A stretch of 42,685 nt of DNA, from positions 1 to 42,685 of the forward strand of contig CACZCM010000005.1 of assembly GCA_902779615.1 (NCBI GenBank), in the 5' to 3' direction. How positions within the stretch are numbered: position 1 is the stretch's first letter; each line of letters begins with the position of its first letter. The position numbers and the translations under genes are program-made. This DNA comes from an uncultured Ruminococcus sp. GTDB lineage: Bacteria > Bacillota > Clostridia > Oscillospirales > Acutalibacteraceae. Under the pieces are notes generated by a model that ran no database searches, was not told the origin of the DNA, and was given only the letters and a program-made list of their open reading frames with translations. Of this stretch, positions 7,581-16,634 are shown piece by piece.

Positions 7581-8009
7581 ATGAAAAACTTTATGACAGG
7601 TTCTTTTCAACATAATATCGACGCTAAAGGCCGCATTACCGTCCCTGCAAGGCTGCGGGAGCAGCTTGGAGATGCATTCTATCTGACAAAAGGTACAGAC
7701 GGCTGCATTTTTGCCTACCCCGAAGAGGAGTGGGAGGCATTTCTAATGAAGCTGTGCTCCCTGCCGATTTCTCAGGCGGCTGCGGTGCAGCGGCATTTTA
7801 TTTCAAATTCGTCACTCGTTGAACCCGACTCCATGGGTCGTATACTTATACCGAAAAATCTTCGGGAGTATGCTGCACTCGAGAAAGACACGATGTTCCT
7901 TGGGGTGGGCAGACGTGCCGAAATATGGTCAGCGGGAAAATATGAAGAGCAGGCGCAGCTGCTTACTCAAGAGAGTATTCTTGAAACTATGTCTGCCGTT
8001 ATGATATAA
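7581..8009 (+). CDS. mraZ: MraZ transcriptional regulator / cell division protein
   Basis: MraZ is an AbrB-like DNA-binding protein that forms a ring and regulates the dcw cluster. The 142-aa protein shows both SpoVT/AbrB-like halves: FQHNIDAKGRITVPARLRE near the N terminus and EPDSMGRILIPKNLREYA in the middle. The start is uncertain: ATG 7581 is chosen, but ATG 7593 (four codons later, MTGSFQH) matches the family N terminus equally well, and neither has a clear ribosome site. It is the first gene of the cluster and sits under its own predicted operator. Confidence 0.95.
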   Translation: MKNFMTGSFQHNIDAKGRITVPARLREQLGDAFYLTKGTDGCIFAYPEEEWEAFLMKLCSLPISQAAAVQRHFISNSSLVEPDSMGRILIPKNLREYAALEKDTMFLGVGRRAEIWSAGKYEEQAQLLTQESILETMSAVMI

Positions 8010-8040
8010 TGCGTGACGATGTGTTTTGTTTTGGTTTTTA

Positions 8041-8159
8041 TAAGCTCTGCTTTCAACGAGCAGAAATAAGCTGAGGCTTGTTACATTCAGAAGGGGATCT
8101 ATACCCTTGCTGTATGTAAGATGGCACCCGCCGTCTAAACATAGGCGGGGACATCTGCT
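8041..8159 (+). ncRNA. Structured RNA-like segment between mraZ and rsmH (unassigned)
   Basis: A long hairpin is formed by TTACATTCAG+AAGGG (8081-8095) with CCCTT (8104-8108) and CTGTATGTAA (8110-8119). A second hairpin pairs GATG..CCCGCC (8120-8132) with GGCGGG..CATC (8144-8155). AGCAGA (8059-8064) can pair with TCTGCT (8154-8159) to enclose both as a three-way junction. The first 38 bases are also a reverse copy of the short dispersed hairpin family. I do not recognise a known RNA family; it could be a leader, an attenuator-like element or a small RNA. Confidence 0.4.
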
Positions 8160-8284
8160 GTGAGGTTATATATTTCGATAATATTGGTTTTTAAGCATGA
8201 ATTTTCATGGTGCATTGTACGCCACACGTTTGTAAATAATAATACCTATGATCGCCGATGTGTGTATTATTTATTCTATTGTAA

Positions 8285-8336
8285 ATCCCTTGTTCCGGCG
8301 AATTATTTGTTTCGGAAATGGCTGTGAATAAGGGAT
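8285..8336 (+). other. Long-range hairpin just upstream of rsmH
   Basis: ATCCCTT and AAGGGAT form the outer stem, TTCCG and CGGAA an inner stem. It lies about 30 bp before the rsmH start codon and, with the structured segment before it, accounts for most of the 360-bp mraZ-rsmH gap. Confidence 0.45.
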
Positions 8337-8369
8337 CATTAACCAAAATGTGTTTTATGTGGAGTATAT

Positions 8370-9341
8370 ATGGATAATAATAATTGTGAAGTGAGCGAAT
8401 TTTCGCATATTTCTGTGATGCTGAATGAGGCAGTTGACGGTCTGAACGTGAAGCCCGGCGGAGTCTATGTTGACGGAACGGCGGGAGGAGGCGGTCACTC
8501 GTTTGAAATCGCAGCACGTCTTAACGGTACGGGCAGGCTTATCTGTATCGATCGTGATCCCGACGCGATAAAAGCTGCAGGAGAGCGGCTTTCGGGTTTT
8601 GATAATGTAACGATCGTTCACTCTACATTTGCGGACATAAAGAAAGTTTTGTCTGAGCTTTCGATCGAAAGTGTTGATGGTGTACTGCTTGATCTCGGTG
8701 TATCGTCACGTCAGCTGGATACGCCCGAGAGAGGTTTTTCGTTTCACTATGACGCTCCGCTGGATATGAGAATGAGCCGGGAAGGGGTAAGCGCATATGA
8801 TATCGTGAACAATGCGCCGCCCGGGGAGTTGATCCGAATTCTTTCGGTCTATGGCGAGGAGAAATTTGCGAAGAACATCGTCAGAGAGATCGTGAACTTT
8901 CGCAGCGAGAGGCCGATCAATACTACGTTTGAGCTTGCGGATCTTGTGAAGAATGGCTACCCGATGAAGGCGCGCCGCAAGGGACACCCTGCGCGCAAGA
9001 CGTTTCAGGCGATACGAATTGCCGTAAACAGCGAGATGGAGCAGCTGGAGCAGGGTCTTCAGTGCAGTTTTGAGGTTCTGAAGGCGGAGGGGCGGCTTTC
9101 GGTAATAACTTTTCATTCTATCGAAGACAGAATGGTCAAGCACGCAATGGCGCAGTGGTGTCGGGGATGTACGTGTCCGCCTGATTTTCCCGTGTGCGTC
9201 TGCGGAAATAAGCCGAAGGCGAGGCTGGTAAACCGCAGACCGATCGAGCCGAGTGAGGATGAGCTGAAGAACAACAACCGTGCCCGAAGCGCAAGGCTCA
9301 GGGTATGTGAACGGCTTGGGACAGATGAACGAGTGGAATAA
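8370..9341 (+). CDS. rsmH: 16S rRNA (cytosine(1402)-N(4))-methyltransferase RsmH (MraW)
   Basis: RsmH methylates N4 of C1402 in 16S rRNA using SAM. The 323-aa protein begins with the family opening HISVMLNEAVDGL, has the SAM-binding loop VDGTAGGGGHS (residues 34-44), the motif LDLGVSSRQLD, and GFSFHYDAPLDMRM. The late cysteine cluster C-x2-C-x-C-PPDFPVC (about residues 262-277) is also characteristic. Start ATG 8370 is behind GGAG. Unlike most genomes, it is separated from mraZ by 360 bp of structured sequence. Confidence 0.96.
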   Translation: MDNNNCEVSEFSHISVMLNEAVDGLNVKPGGVYVDGTAGGGGHSFEIAARLNGTGRLICIDRDPDAIKAAGERLSGFDNVTIVHSTFADIKKVLSELSIESVDGVLLDLGVSSRQLDTPERGFSFHYDAPLDMRMSREGVSAYDIVNNAPPGELIRILSVYGEEKFAKNIVREIVNFRSERPINTTFELADLVKNGYPMKARRKGHPARKTFQAIRIAVNSEMEQLEQGLQCSFEVLKAEGRLSVITFHSIEDRMVKHAMAQWCRGCTCPPDFPVCVCGNKPKARLVNRRPIEPSEDELKNNNRARSARLRVCERLGTDERVE

Positions 9342-9414
9342 AACTGTAATCATTTTTGGTGATGATTCACAAATAATGAACATAAATTTCGTTCAAGTTG
9401 TTACAGAAAAACAT

Positions 9415-9443
9415 TTGGAAAAGTTACGAGTTTGTAGTATAAT
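9415..9443 (+). promoter_or_regulatory. Probable internal dcw promoter ahead of ftsL
   Basis: TTGGAA (9415-9420) and TATAAT (9438-9443) are separated by 17 bp in the 171-bp gap between rsmH and ftsL. It would allow the division genes to be expressed independently of MraZ. Confidence 0.6.
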
Positions 9444-9512
9444 ATATACATGGGGTTATGTTAAAATTGAAGGCAGAGGGTTTTTGTGCCCGAAGCAAAA
9501 TGAGGTGATGCA

Positions 9513-10025
9513 GTGGCTTACATCGATGAGAATTCCGCCTATGATCTCTCTCTGTTTGAGGAGCATAATGAGTCGACGGAAAAAAAGCCGGAATCACAAC
9601 AGAATATTGTCTATGACCTCAACAAAGAGCGCCGCCAAAGACGGTGGGCGAACGTCAACATTGGCGAGGCTGTGTCGATCGGCGCAGTTACGATCATGTC
9701 GATAATCGCCGTTGCAGCCATCATCAGAGGTCAGGCGGAGCTTACGGAGCTGAACCACCGTATTACGAGCGCACAGAGTACGCTGGACGAACTGTCGAGT
9801 ACATATACTCAGGTGCAGATGGCGGTAGAAAATAAGCTTGGACCGTCGGTCGTTGAAGAGTATGCAAAAAATGTTCTTGGCATGTCGAAGACCGACAGCA
9901 GTCAGAAGGAGTTTATCAGCTTTTCGCAGGGCGACAAGGCTGTTGTTGCGGAAGATGCCGATATGGGACTTTTTTCTAAGCTGAAGCAGGCTTTTCTAGA
10001 CGCTTGGGCGGGAGAACGGCAGTAG
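9513..10025 (+). CDS. ftsL: FtsL-like septum formation protein
   Basis: A 170-aa bitopic membrane protein: charged cytoplasmic N terminus, one membrane segment (about residues 52-72), then a short extracellular coiled coil (about 73-108). Position between rsmH and the penicillin-binding protein gene is that of ftsL, whose product forms a complex with FtsB/DivIC and FtsQ/DivIB. Primary sequence similarity in this family is low, so the call rests on topology and context. Start is GTG 9513, seven bases after GAGG; an ATG five bases upstream is out of frame. The roughly 60-residue tail after the coiled coil is longer than in Bacillus FtsL. Confidence 0.8.
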   Translation: MAYIDENSAYDLSLFEEHNESTEKKPESQQNIVYDLNKERRQRRWANVNIGEAVSIGAVTIMSIIAVAAIIRGQAELTELNHRITSAQSTLDELSSTYTQVQMAVENKLGPSVVEEYAKNVLGMSKTDSSQKEFISFSQGDKAVVAEDADMGLFSKLKQAFLDAWAGERQ

Positions 10026-10144
10026 TGGAATACGTAACGCATAGTTTATAATTGATTTTAGCGGTGATGATCGCTTAGGCAGATGCGATGGAACAACCTA
10101 CCTGCAGCACTTCGGCGGAGATAATCCGAAACAGGGAGAATGAA

Positions 10145-10323
10145 AGAATCCCGAAAAAGTTAAAATGCGGGATCTTTTCGAAATGCGAGGTAAAGCATGC
10201 CGGAATATGTGAGCGGCGACTCGCCGCTTCTTAGAGGAAGAATCCCGAGAAAGTTCAAACGCGGGATCGATACTAAGTACGAGGTAAAGCTTGCCGGAAT
10301 ACGTAAGCGGCGACTCGCCGCCG
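10145..10323. repeat. Tandem repeat, 94-bp period, two copies
   Basis: Copies start at 10145 and 10239. Each has an AATCCCG / CGGGAT stem, a GCCGGAATA block and the perfect hairpin GCGGCG-ACT-CGCCGC. The copies have diverged at about a dozen positions, yet both hairpins are kept. It occupies most of the 411-bp ftsL-PBP gap; no gene is seen. The core (AATGCGGGA...GCCGGAA) is shared with the 96-bp repeat at 4289. Confidence 0.85.
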
Positions 10324-10436
10324 GTATATTTTATAAGATGTGGGTATATACATTAATATAACAGCAAGACAGATGAGGGTGGGACGGAAAAGCTGTTCCG
10401 CCCGATTTGTTTATCAGAATGACAGGAGGAAGCCGA

Positions 10437-12698
10437 ATGGGGGATAATGTTCTGTCAAGCATCCGCAGAAGATCGTGGGTGCTTTTGGCAGCTATTCTTA
10501 TTTTGGGTTTTGGTTCGATCATTTCACGATTATTCTATTTGCAGATAGTAAAGGGGCGTGAGTTTTCCGATCTTGCGGTGGATCAGCAGATGAGCGATAC
10601 GACCGTTTCGGCAAAGCGCGGGCCGATCCTCGACCGCAACGGCAATACATTGGCTAGCTCGGCTAATGTTTGGAAGGTGGTGCTTGCGCCGATCTATTTC
10701 GAAAACGATAACGATAGGCAGAAAGTATCGGAGGGGCTTGCGTCGATTCTCGGAATGAATGTTTCGGATATTCTGGAGCTTGCAAACAGGAGCGATTCTT
10801 ACTATCAGACCGTGAAGAGGCAGATCGAGAGCGACGAGCGAAACAAGGTCTTGGAGCTTATAGAGAAGATCTCGAAAGAAAACCCGAAGCTAGGCGCAGT
10901 TATCGTTCTTGAGGAGGATTACAAACGTTATTACCCCTACAATGACTTTGCCGCCTCAGTAATTGGCTTTACGGGAGCAGACGGACAGGGGCTTTCCGGT
11001 ATTGAATATGAATATGACTCTTATCTGACGGGTATTCCGGGCAGAGTTGTCAGCGAAAATGACGCGTGGGGCGCAGCGATGCCGTTTGAGTATGAGCAGA
11101 AGCAGGAGGCGCACGATGGCAATGCAGTCATGCTCACGATCGACGAAACGATCCAACACTTTTTGGAGAAGCACCTCAAGCAGGGTATCATCGACTACAA
11201 TGTTGAGGATGGAGCGGTTGCGATATGTATGGATGTCAATACGGGCGAGATACTTGGAATGGCGGACGAGAACAGCTTTGATCTTAACAATCCCTATGAG
11301 ATAGCAGACGAGAAGAGCGCAAAGGAGCTTGAAAAGCTGAAAGGCAGCAAGCGGGAAGAGAAGGAAAGCGAGCTGCTGGCGAAGCAGTGGCGCAATAAGG
11401 CTATCAGCGACAGCTACTACCCCGGTTCGGTCTTTAAAATAATAACGGCATCCTCAGCGCTTGAGGAGGGGACGTCCAACCTGAACAGTACGTTCGTGTG
11501 CAGCGGTTCTTACGTTCCGTACGAGGGCGTTGCGCCGATCGGGTGTCATAATCGTGACGGACACGGCACGCAGATTTTTGCGGACGCTTTGTGTAATTCA
11601 TGTAACCCTGCTTTCATGCAAATGGGAAAGGCTCTGGGGTACGAGAAATTCTGGGAATATTTCCAGTCGTTCGGATTTAATTCTCAGACGGGAATCGATC
11701 TTCCCGGCGAGGGAACGGGTCTGTTCTTCCATCATGACGGCGAACCTGAAGGTTCGATGTGGCCAACCGACCTTGCGATAGGGTCGTTTGGTCAGGGCAT
11801 TACCGTAACACCGATCGAAATGGTCACGGCGGTCAGCGCTGTGGCGAACGGAGGAAAGCTTGTAAAGCCGTATCTTGTTAAGCAGATCGTTGATTCGGAC
11901 GGCAATGTCGTTGAAACTACCGAGCCGACCGTTAAGCGGCAGATCATCTCGCAGGAAACAGCCGATAAAATGGCGACCATTCTTGAAAAGAACGCAACAG
12001 AGGGTACGGCGAAAAACGGCTACGTGGCAGGGTACAGGATCGCAGGCAAGACGGGAACTTCCGAGAAGATCGGACAGAGCAGACGCAGTGACTCGATCGA
12101 CTATATCGCCTCGTACTGCGGGTTTGCGCCTGCGGACGATCCACAGATCGCGCTGCTTGTGTATTTTGATACGCCGACGGGCGACGCATATTACGGCTCA
12201 CAGGTCGCAGCGCCGGTTTTCGCAGGGATAATGGCCGAGATATGTCCGTATCTGGGGATAGAGGCGCAGTATACGGAAGAGGAACTGAAGTATGTCAGTA
12301 CGACTGCCGAAACATATCTTTCGATGTCGGCCGCAGAGGCAGCCGCAAAAGTTGAACAGGACGGTTTTGAGCCGTATATCTCCGGCGACGGCGATGTTGT
12401 TGTGGCGCAGGTGCCCGAAGGCGGGACGATGATCCCGAGGGGCGGCAGAGTGGTTTTGTATACGACGACCGACAGCACGAAGGAAACCGTTACGGTGCCC
12501 GACCTTGTGGGCTACAGCGTTGCCGAGGTCAACGAGCTTTCGGCGGAATACAACATAAACATCAGCTATTCCGGTTCGGTGGAGCAGGATACGGTCGTTT
12601 CGTATTCGCAGAGTATTGAATCGGGCATGCTTGTTCCGCCGGGCACGGTGGTTACCGTTACTTTCGGCAACGAACGTGTGGACGACGAAGTAATGTAA
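10437..12698 (+). CDS. Class B penicillin-binding protein with two PASTA domains (FtsI/SpoVD type)
   Basis: A 753-aa transpeptidase that cross-links septal peptidoglycan. Order: short cytoplasmic tail, membrane anchor (about 14-36), dimerisation domain beginning RGPILDRNG (61-69), transpeptidase domain with the three catalytic motifs SVFK (S331-K334), SCN (388-390) and KTG (538-540), then two PASTA domains (about 618-678 and 684-745). Start is ATG 10437 behind AGGAGG. Position after ftsL fits the essential division PBP (FtsI/PBP2b); the PASTA tail is also found in sporulation SpoVD, and sequence alone does not separate the two roles. It is the only class B PBP in this cluster. Confidence 0.94.
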   Translation: MGDNVLSSIRRRSWVLLAAILILGFGSIISRLFYLQIVKGREFSDLAVDQQMSDTTVSAKRGPILDRNGNTLASSANVWKVVLAPIYFENDNDRQKVSEGLASILGMNVSDILELANRSDSYYQTVKRQIESDERNKVLELIEKISKENPKLGAVIVLEEDYKRYYPYNDFAASVIGFTGADGQGLSGIEYEYDSYLTGIPGRVVSENDAWGAAMPFEYEQKQEAHDGNAVMLTIDETIQHFLEKHLKQGIIDYNVEDGAVAICMDVNTGEILGMADENSFDLNNPYEIADEKSAKELEKLKGSKREEKESELLAKQWRNKAISDSYYPGSVFKIITASSALEEGTSNLNSTFVCSGSYVPYEGVAPIGCHNRDGHGTQIFADALCNSCNPAFMQMGKALGYEKFWEYFQSFGFNSQTGIDLPGEGTGLFFHHDGEPEGSMWPTDLAIGSFGQGITVTPIEMVTAVSAVANGGKLVKPYLVKQIVDSDGNVVETTEPTVKRQIISQETADKMATILEKNATEGTAKNGYVAGYRIAGKTGTSEKIGQSRRSDSIDYIASYCGFAPADDPQIALLVYFDTPTGDAYYGSQVAAPVFAGIMAEICPYLGIEAQYTEEELKYVSTTAETYLSMSAAEAAAKVEQDGFEPYISGDGDVVVAQVPEGGTMIPRGGRVVLYTTTDSTKETVTVPDLVGYSVAEVNELSAEYNINISYSGSVEQDTVVSYSQSIESGMLVPPGTVVTVTFGNERVDDEVM

Positions 12699-12767
12699 AA
12701 TATCTGTGATGTGCTGCTGAAGACCGCTGATGGTCTTTCGGCAGCTGCGCAGAGGTGAATCGTTATA

Positions 12768-12820
12768 AACGCACAAGCCTATGGCTTGTGACTGCTTATT
12801 GAAAGCAGAGCTTTTAAATC
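12768..12820 (+). repeat. Short dispersed hairpin repeat, copy 1
   Basis: Contains CACAAGCCTATGGCTTGT (a CAAGCC/GGCTTG hairpin) followed by GAAAGCAGAGCTTTTAAAT. Nearly the same sequence is found at 18279-18330. It ends about 25 bp before the mraY start codon. Confidence 0.8.
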
Positions 12821-12845
12821 AGGAAATAAAAAAAGAGGGATACTT

Positions 12846-13865
12846 ATGAAAACGGGACTATGGTCATTTGAGGCGGCTCTCATATCGTTTATTGCCGCAT
12901 CTGTTATCGGTAATTTTCTGATACCGTTTCTCGTCAAGGTCAAGTGCGGTCAGACTATCCTTGAGATGGGACCTTCGTGGCACAAGGATAAGCAGAATAC
13001 ACCGACGATGGGCGGCATAATGTTTATAGCGGGAACGCTGATCGCAACAGTCGTTACGTGTCTTTGCTGCCGAATGGCGGCTGAGGATCACATTGTGAAT
13101 AGACTCAGGACGGCGCAGGTCGCAGGCGGGTTTATTATGGCGCTGTGCTACGGACTGATCGGGTTTGTCGATGATTTTATCTCCATCAGAAAAAAGCGGA
13201 ATCTTGGTCTTACGCCGATACAGAAGCTTATCCTTCAATTTGCGGTTGCATTTGCTTATCTCATTGCAATGAGGTTTTTTGGTGACGACACGAGAACGCT
13301 CATTCCGTTTTTCGGTTCGGTGAACCTGGGATTCTTCTACTATATTTTGTCAGCCGTATTTATTGTCGGTATAGTCAATGCGGTCAATCTGACCGATGGT
13401 ATCGACGGGCTTAACGGTTCGGTCACTATGTTTGTGGCGGCGTTTTTCATGGTCATGGCGGGAGTGAGCGGATTTGAGGGAATGAATATATTCTGCGCTG
13501 CTCTTGCAGGAGGCTGTCTGGGATTTTTGGTGTGGAATTTTAATCCCGCAAAGATATTCATGGGCGACACGGGGTCGCTGTTTCTTGGCGGTGCGGTATG
13601 CGCAGCTGCGTTTGCACTTGATGTTCCGATACTGCTTATACCGCTTGGGATCGTGTATATAGTTGAGATGTTCTCGGTAATAATGCAGGTAAGCTATTTT
13701 AAGCTGACGCACGGCAAGCGGATATTCAAAATGACGCCGATACATCATCATTTTGAGTTATGCGGCTGGAACGAGGTAAAGATCGTACTGATATTTAGCG
13801 GAGTGACATTTTTGGCAGGGATCGGCACGCTGCTGATGTTCCTGTTTGGTGTGCTTGATCTTTGA
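12846..13865 (+). CDS. mraY: Phospho-N-acetylmuramoyl-pentapeptide transferase MraY
   Basis: MraY transfers phospho-MurNAc-pentapeptide to undecaprenyl phosphate, making lipid I at the cytoplasmic membrane face. The 339-aa protein has about ten hydrophobic segments and the family motifs: GPSWHKDKQNTPTMGG (about 42-57), the aspartate pair GFVDD (D109, D110), NAVNLTDGIDGL (178-189) and, near the C terminus, MTPIHHHFELCGW. Start ATG 12846 lies behind GAGGG. The next gene should be murD in the usual cluster order, but here 360 bp of tandem repeat leads directly to ftsW. Confidence 0.97.
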   Translation: MKTGLWSFEAALISFIAASVIGNFLIPFLVKVKCGQTILEMGPSWHKDKQNTPTMGGIMFIAGTLIATVVTCLCCRMAAEDHIVNRLRTAQVAGGFIMALCYGLIGFVDDFISIRKKRNLGLTPIQKLILQFAVAFAYLIAMRFFGDDTRTLIPFFGSVNLGFFYYILSAVFIVGIVNAVNLTDGIDGLNGSVTMFVAAFFMVMAGVSGFEGMNIFCAALAGGCLGFLVWNFNPAKIFMGDTGSLFLGGAVCAAAFALDVPILLIPLGIVYIVEMFSVIMQVSYFKLTHGKRIFKMTPIHHHFELCGWNEVKIVLIFSGVTFLAGIGTLLMFLFGVLDL

Positions 13866-13869
13866 TCGG

Positions 13870-14200
13870 GCGGCAAGTCGCTTCAGACGATCTCCGTCCA
13901 ACTGTAATGGGATCGAGTATTACTCCCACATATAGAAATAATCATTACAGCAGTCGGAACGACGATAAAAATGAATGCGGGAGCAGATCGGCGGAGAGAG
14001 ATTTTGCCGGATATCGGGTGAGTTATCAGGTCGGCGGCGAGTCGCTTCAGATGATCTCCGTCCAACTGAAATGGGATCGAGTATTACTCCCGCATATAGA
14101 AATAATCATTACAGCAGTCGGAACGACGATAAAAATGAATGCGTGAGCAGATCGGCGGAGAGAGATTTTGCCGGATATCGGGTGAGTTATCAGGTCGGCG
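13870..14200. repeat. Tandem repeat, 164-bp period, two nearly identical copies
   Basis: The shared word GTCGCTTCAG occurs at 13877 and 14041. The two units differ at only about five positions, so the duplication is recent. The repeat fills the gap between mraY and ftsW where murD would usually be. Short open frames run through it in several phases but share no homology that I recognise with any protein. The second unit ends about 25 bp before the ftsW start. Confidence 0.9.
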
Positions 14201-14225
14201 GTATGCCGCAGGAAAGGTTGGGAAT

Positions 14226-15494
14226 ATGGGGATCGGTGAGTGGATCACGAATAGTATCTTTTCTCTTTTGTACATGATACCCGGAATAGGTCCGAGAATA
14301 CGTAAATGGAGAGAGAAAAGGACCGAGTATGAGGATTATAACGGAAGGAGAAGGCGCAGAAAACGTTTTTCCCTGTTCGACAGGCGAAAAGGATTGGACA
14401 TGAAATTTCTGCTGATCCTCGGAGCTATCATTATTATCGGGCTTGTGATGATGTTTTCCGCCAGCTTCCCTGTGGCGTATTTCAGCAAGGACAGCAGCTA
14501 CTACTTCATTAAGCGTCAGACGGGATTTGCGATCGGCGGATTGGCGCTGATGTTTCTGCTTTCGTGCGTTGATTATCATACGTACCACGTTTTCGCTGCG
14601 CCTATGATGGTGGGTGCATGGCTGCTGATGATCGTGGTCTGGTTTGCGAATTTCGGGTCTGATGAGCCTAAGCGCTGGCTGAATATCGGCCCGATCTCGA
14701 TACAGGTTTCCGAAATATGCAAATTTGCGCTGATACTGTTTCTGGCGCACTGGGGCTCGGTTTATTACGACAAAATGACTACCTTCAAATACGGCGTTGC
14801 CCCCGGAATAGTGCTGCTTCTTATCACAAGCTTTTTGCTGTATATCGAACCGCATTATTCGGGTATCGTTATCTGCGGGCTTATTATTGCTATTATGATG
14901 GCTCTTTCGGGAGTGAAGGTGCGATACTTCGTTGCGGCTGCAGGTATCGGCGGTCTTGGGGTCTTTGTCATGGCGATAACCGGAAAGCTGACGTATGCGA
15001 TGTCACGTCTTGAGGGCTGGGGTCAGGCGCTTGAATATACAACAGCCGATATGTGGAACACAACGTGGCAGACGAGGAACTCGCTTTATGCCATAGGTTC
15101 GGGAGGACTGTGGGGCTTGGGGCTTGGTCAGTCAAGACAGAAATATATGTATCTGCCCGAACCGCAGAACGACTTTGTTTTTGCGATAGTGTGTGAGGAG
15201 CTTGGTTTTTTTGGCGCGCTGCTTGTATTGATATTGTTTGGAATGCTTGTGTATCGAGGGTTCAAGATCTGCATGAAGGCGCCTGATAAATTCGGAATGC
15301 TGCTCGGAGTTGGGCTGATGGCTCAGATCGGACTTCAGGTCGTTCTGAACATTCTTGTAATTACCGACTGGCTCCCGAATACGGGCATCTCGCTGCCGTT
15401 CTTCAGCTATGGCGGATCGTCGCTTATTATGCTACTGGCGCAGATGGGTATAGTTCTGAATATTTCAAGAAGCGCTGCGATCGATAAAACATAA
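14226..15494 (+). CDS. ftsW: FtsW/RodA/SpoVE-family peptidoglycan glycosyltransferase
   Basis: A 422-aa SEDS polymerase that makes glycan strands from lipid II. After a basic cytoplasmic N terminus (RRRRRKR about residue 41-47) come ten hydrophobic segments. Family motifs include SEICKFALILFLA, the GLGLGQSRQKYMYLPEPQNDFVFAI loop after W-rich segments, and the C-terminal GISLPFFSYGGSS. The frame is open from 14139, but that part is inside the tandem repeat; ATG 14226 with AGGAAAGG just ahead is preferred. It is linked to murG 12 bp downstream. FtsW is favoured over SpoVE or RodA by its place in the cluster. Confidence 0.93.
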   Translation: MGIGEWITNSIFSLLYMIPGIGPRIRKWREKRTEYEDYNGRRRRRKRFSLFDRRKGLDMKFLLILGAIIIIGLVMMFSASFPVAYFSKDSSYYFIKRQTGFAIGGLALMFLLSCVDYHTYHVFAAPMMVGAWLLMIVVWFANFGSDEPKRWLNIGPISIQVSEICKFALILFLAHWGSVYYDKMTTFKYGVAPGIVLLLITSFLLYIEPHYSGIVICGLIIAIMMALSGVKVRYFVAAAGIGGLGVFVMAITGKLTYAMSRLEGWGQALEYTTADMWNTTWQTRNSLYAIGSGGLWGLGLGQSRQKYMYLPEPQNDFVFAIVCEELGFFGALLVLILFGMLVYRGFKICMKAPDKFGMLLGVGLMAQIGLQVVLNILVITDWLPNTGISLPFFSYGGSSLIMLLAQMGIVLNISRSAAIDKT

Positions 15495-15506
15495 GGGGAT
15501 TTTTCA

Positions 15507-16634
15507 ATGAGTTTAAGAGTGATTTTTGCGGGCGGCGGAACGGCGGGACACATCAACCCCGCCCTTGCGATCGCCGGATATCTGAAGCAGAAGCAGCCCG
15601 ACGCCGAGATCCTGTATATCGGCAACAAGGGGGGGATGGAGGAGAGGCTCGTTCCGAAGGCGGGCTTTGAGTTTAAGAGTATACACGTCAGCGGTTTTTC
15701 AAGGGCGAAGAGCCCCAAGGCGCTGGTGACTAACGTGAAGACGGTCGGAAGGGCGCTGACGGCAACGGCCGCCTGCAAAAAGCTGATCGACGACTTCAAG
15801 CCGGATATCTGCATCGGCACGGGCGGCTACGTAAGCGGGCCCGTTATGAAGGCGGCGGCTGAGCGGGGGGTACCCGTTCTGATCCATGAGCAGAACGCCT
15901 TCCCCGGAGTTGCAAACAAGATGCTGGCGAAGAAGGCGGCAGCAGTCATGCTGGCGATCGAGGACGCAAAAAAGTACATGAGCGACGGGTGTAATTTTAT
16001 TGTTACGGGTAACCCTGTGCGTCCGGAGATCATCTCCGCAGACAAGCAGAAATGCAGAAGCGAACTGGGACTTGACGAGCGGCCGGTAGTCCTTTCGTTT
16101 GGCGGCAGCTTGGGCGCAGACAGGGTGAATGAGGCGTGCGCCGACATCATAGCCCGCAGCGGCAGGGACGGCAGATATCAGCATATTCACGCATATGGGC
16201 AGTATGGTCACTGGTTTCCCGATAAGGTGAAGGAGATGGGCTGTGACATCACGAAGTGCAGCAATCTGGATATTCGGGAATACATAGATAATATGCCGAC
16301 GTGTCTTGCAGCTGCGGACGTTGTTGTGTGCCGCGCGGGAGCGATCACGATCAGCGAGATACAGGCGCAGGGCAAGCCCGCTGTGTTTATTCCTTCGCCG
16401 AACGTTGCGGAGAATCATCAGTATCACAACGCTATGGCGCTGGTCGAAAAACACGCAGGCGAGATCATCGAGGAAAAAGACCTCACCGGAGAGAGACTGT
16501 GCGAGAAGGTCGATGCAATTGTGAGCGATAAAAGGAAGCTTGAGGAGTACTCCGAAAATGCGCGGAGAATGGCGATAATCGACGCAAATGAGCGGATCTA
16601 TAATGTGATAATGAAGACGGTCGGGGATTTGTAA
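15507..16634 (+). CDS. murG: UDP-N-acetylglucosamine transferase MurG (lipid II synthase)
   Basis: MurG adds GlcNAc to lipid I on the inner membrane face. The 375-aa protein has the first glycine-rich loop GGGTAGHINPALA (residues 9-21), the second GTGGYVSGPV near residue 106, and the UDP-GlcNAc-binding region VVCRAGAITISEIQAQGKPAVFIP, the usual R-A-G-A-x-T-x-x-E signature. Length and domain order are normal. It starts 12 bp after ftsW and appears co-transcribed with it. Confidence 0.97.
   Translation: MSLRVIFAGGGTAGHINPALAIAGYLKQKQPDAEILYIGNKGGMEERLVPKAGFEFKSIHVSGFSRAKSPKALVTNVKTVGRALTATAACKKLIDDFKPDICIGTGGYVSGPVMKAAAERGVPVLIHEQNAFPGVANKMLAKKAAAVMLAIEDAKKYMSDGCNFIVTGNPVRPEIISADKQKCRSELGLDERPVVLSFGGSLGADRVNEACADIIARSGRDGRYQHIHAYGQYGHWFPDKVKEMGCDITKCSNLDIREYIDNMPTCLAAADVVVCRAGAITISEIQAQGKPAVFIPSPNVAENHQYHNAMALVEKHAGEIIEEKDLTGERLCEKVDAIVSDKRKLEEYSENARRMAIIDANERIYNVIMKTVGDL

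Noticed and set aside
13862-14277. Overlapping open frames across the 164-bp duplication
   Set aside because: They repeat the same sequence in different phases, have no ribosome sites and resemble no protein, so they are not a broken murD.
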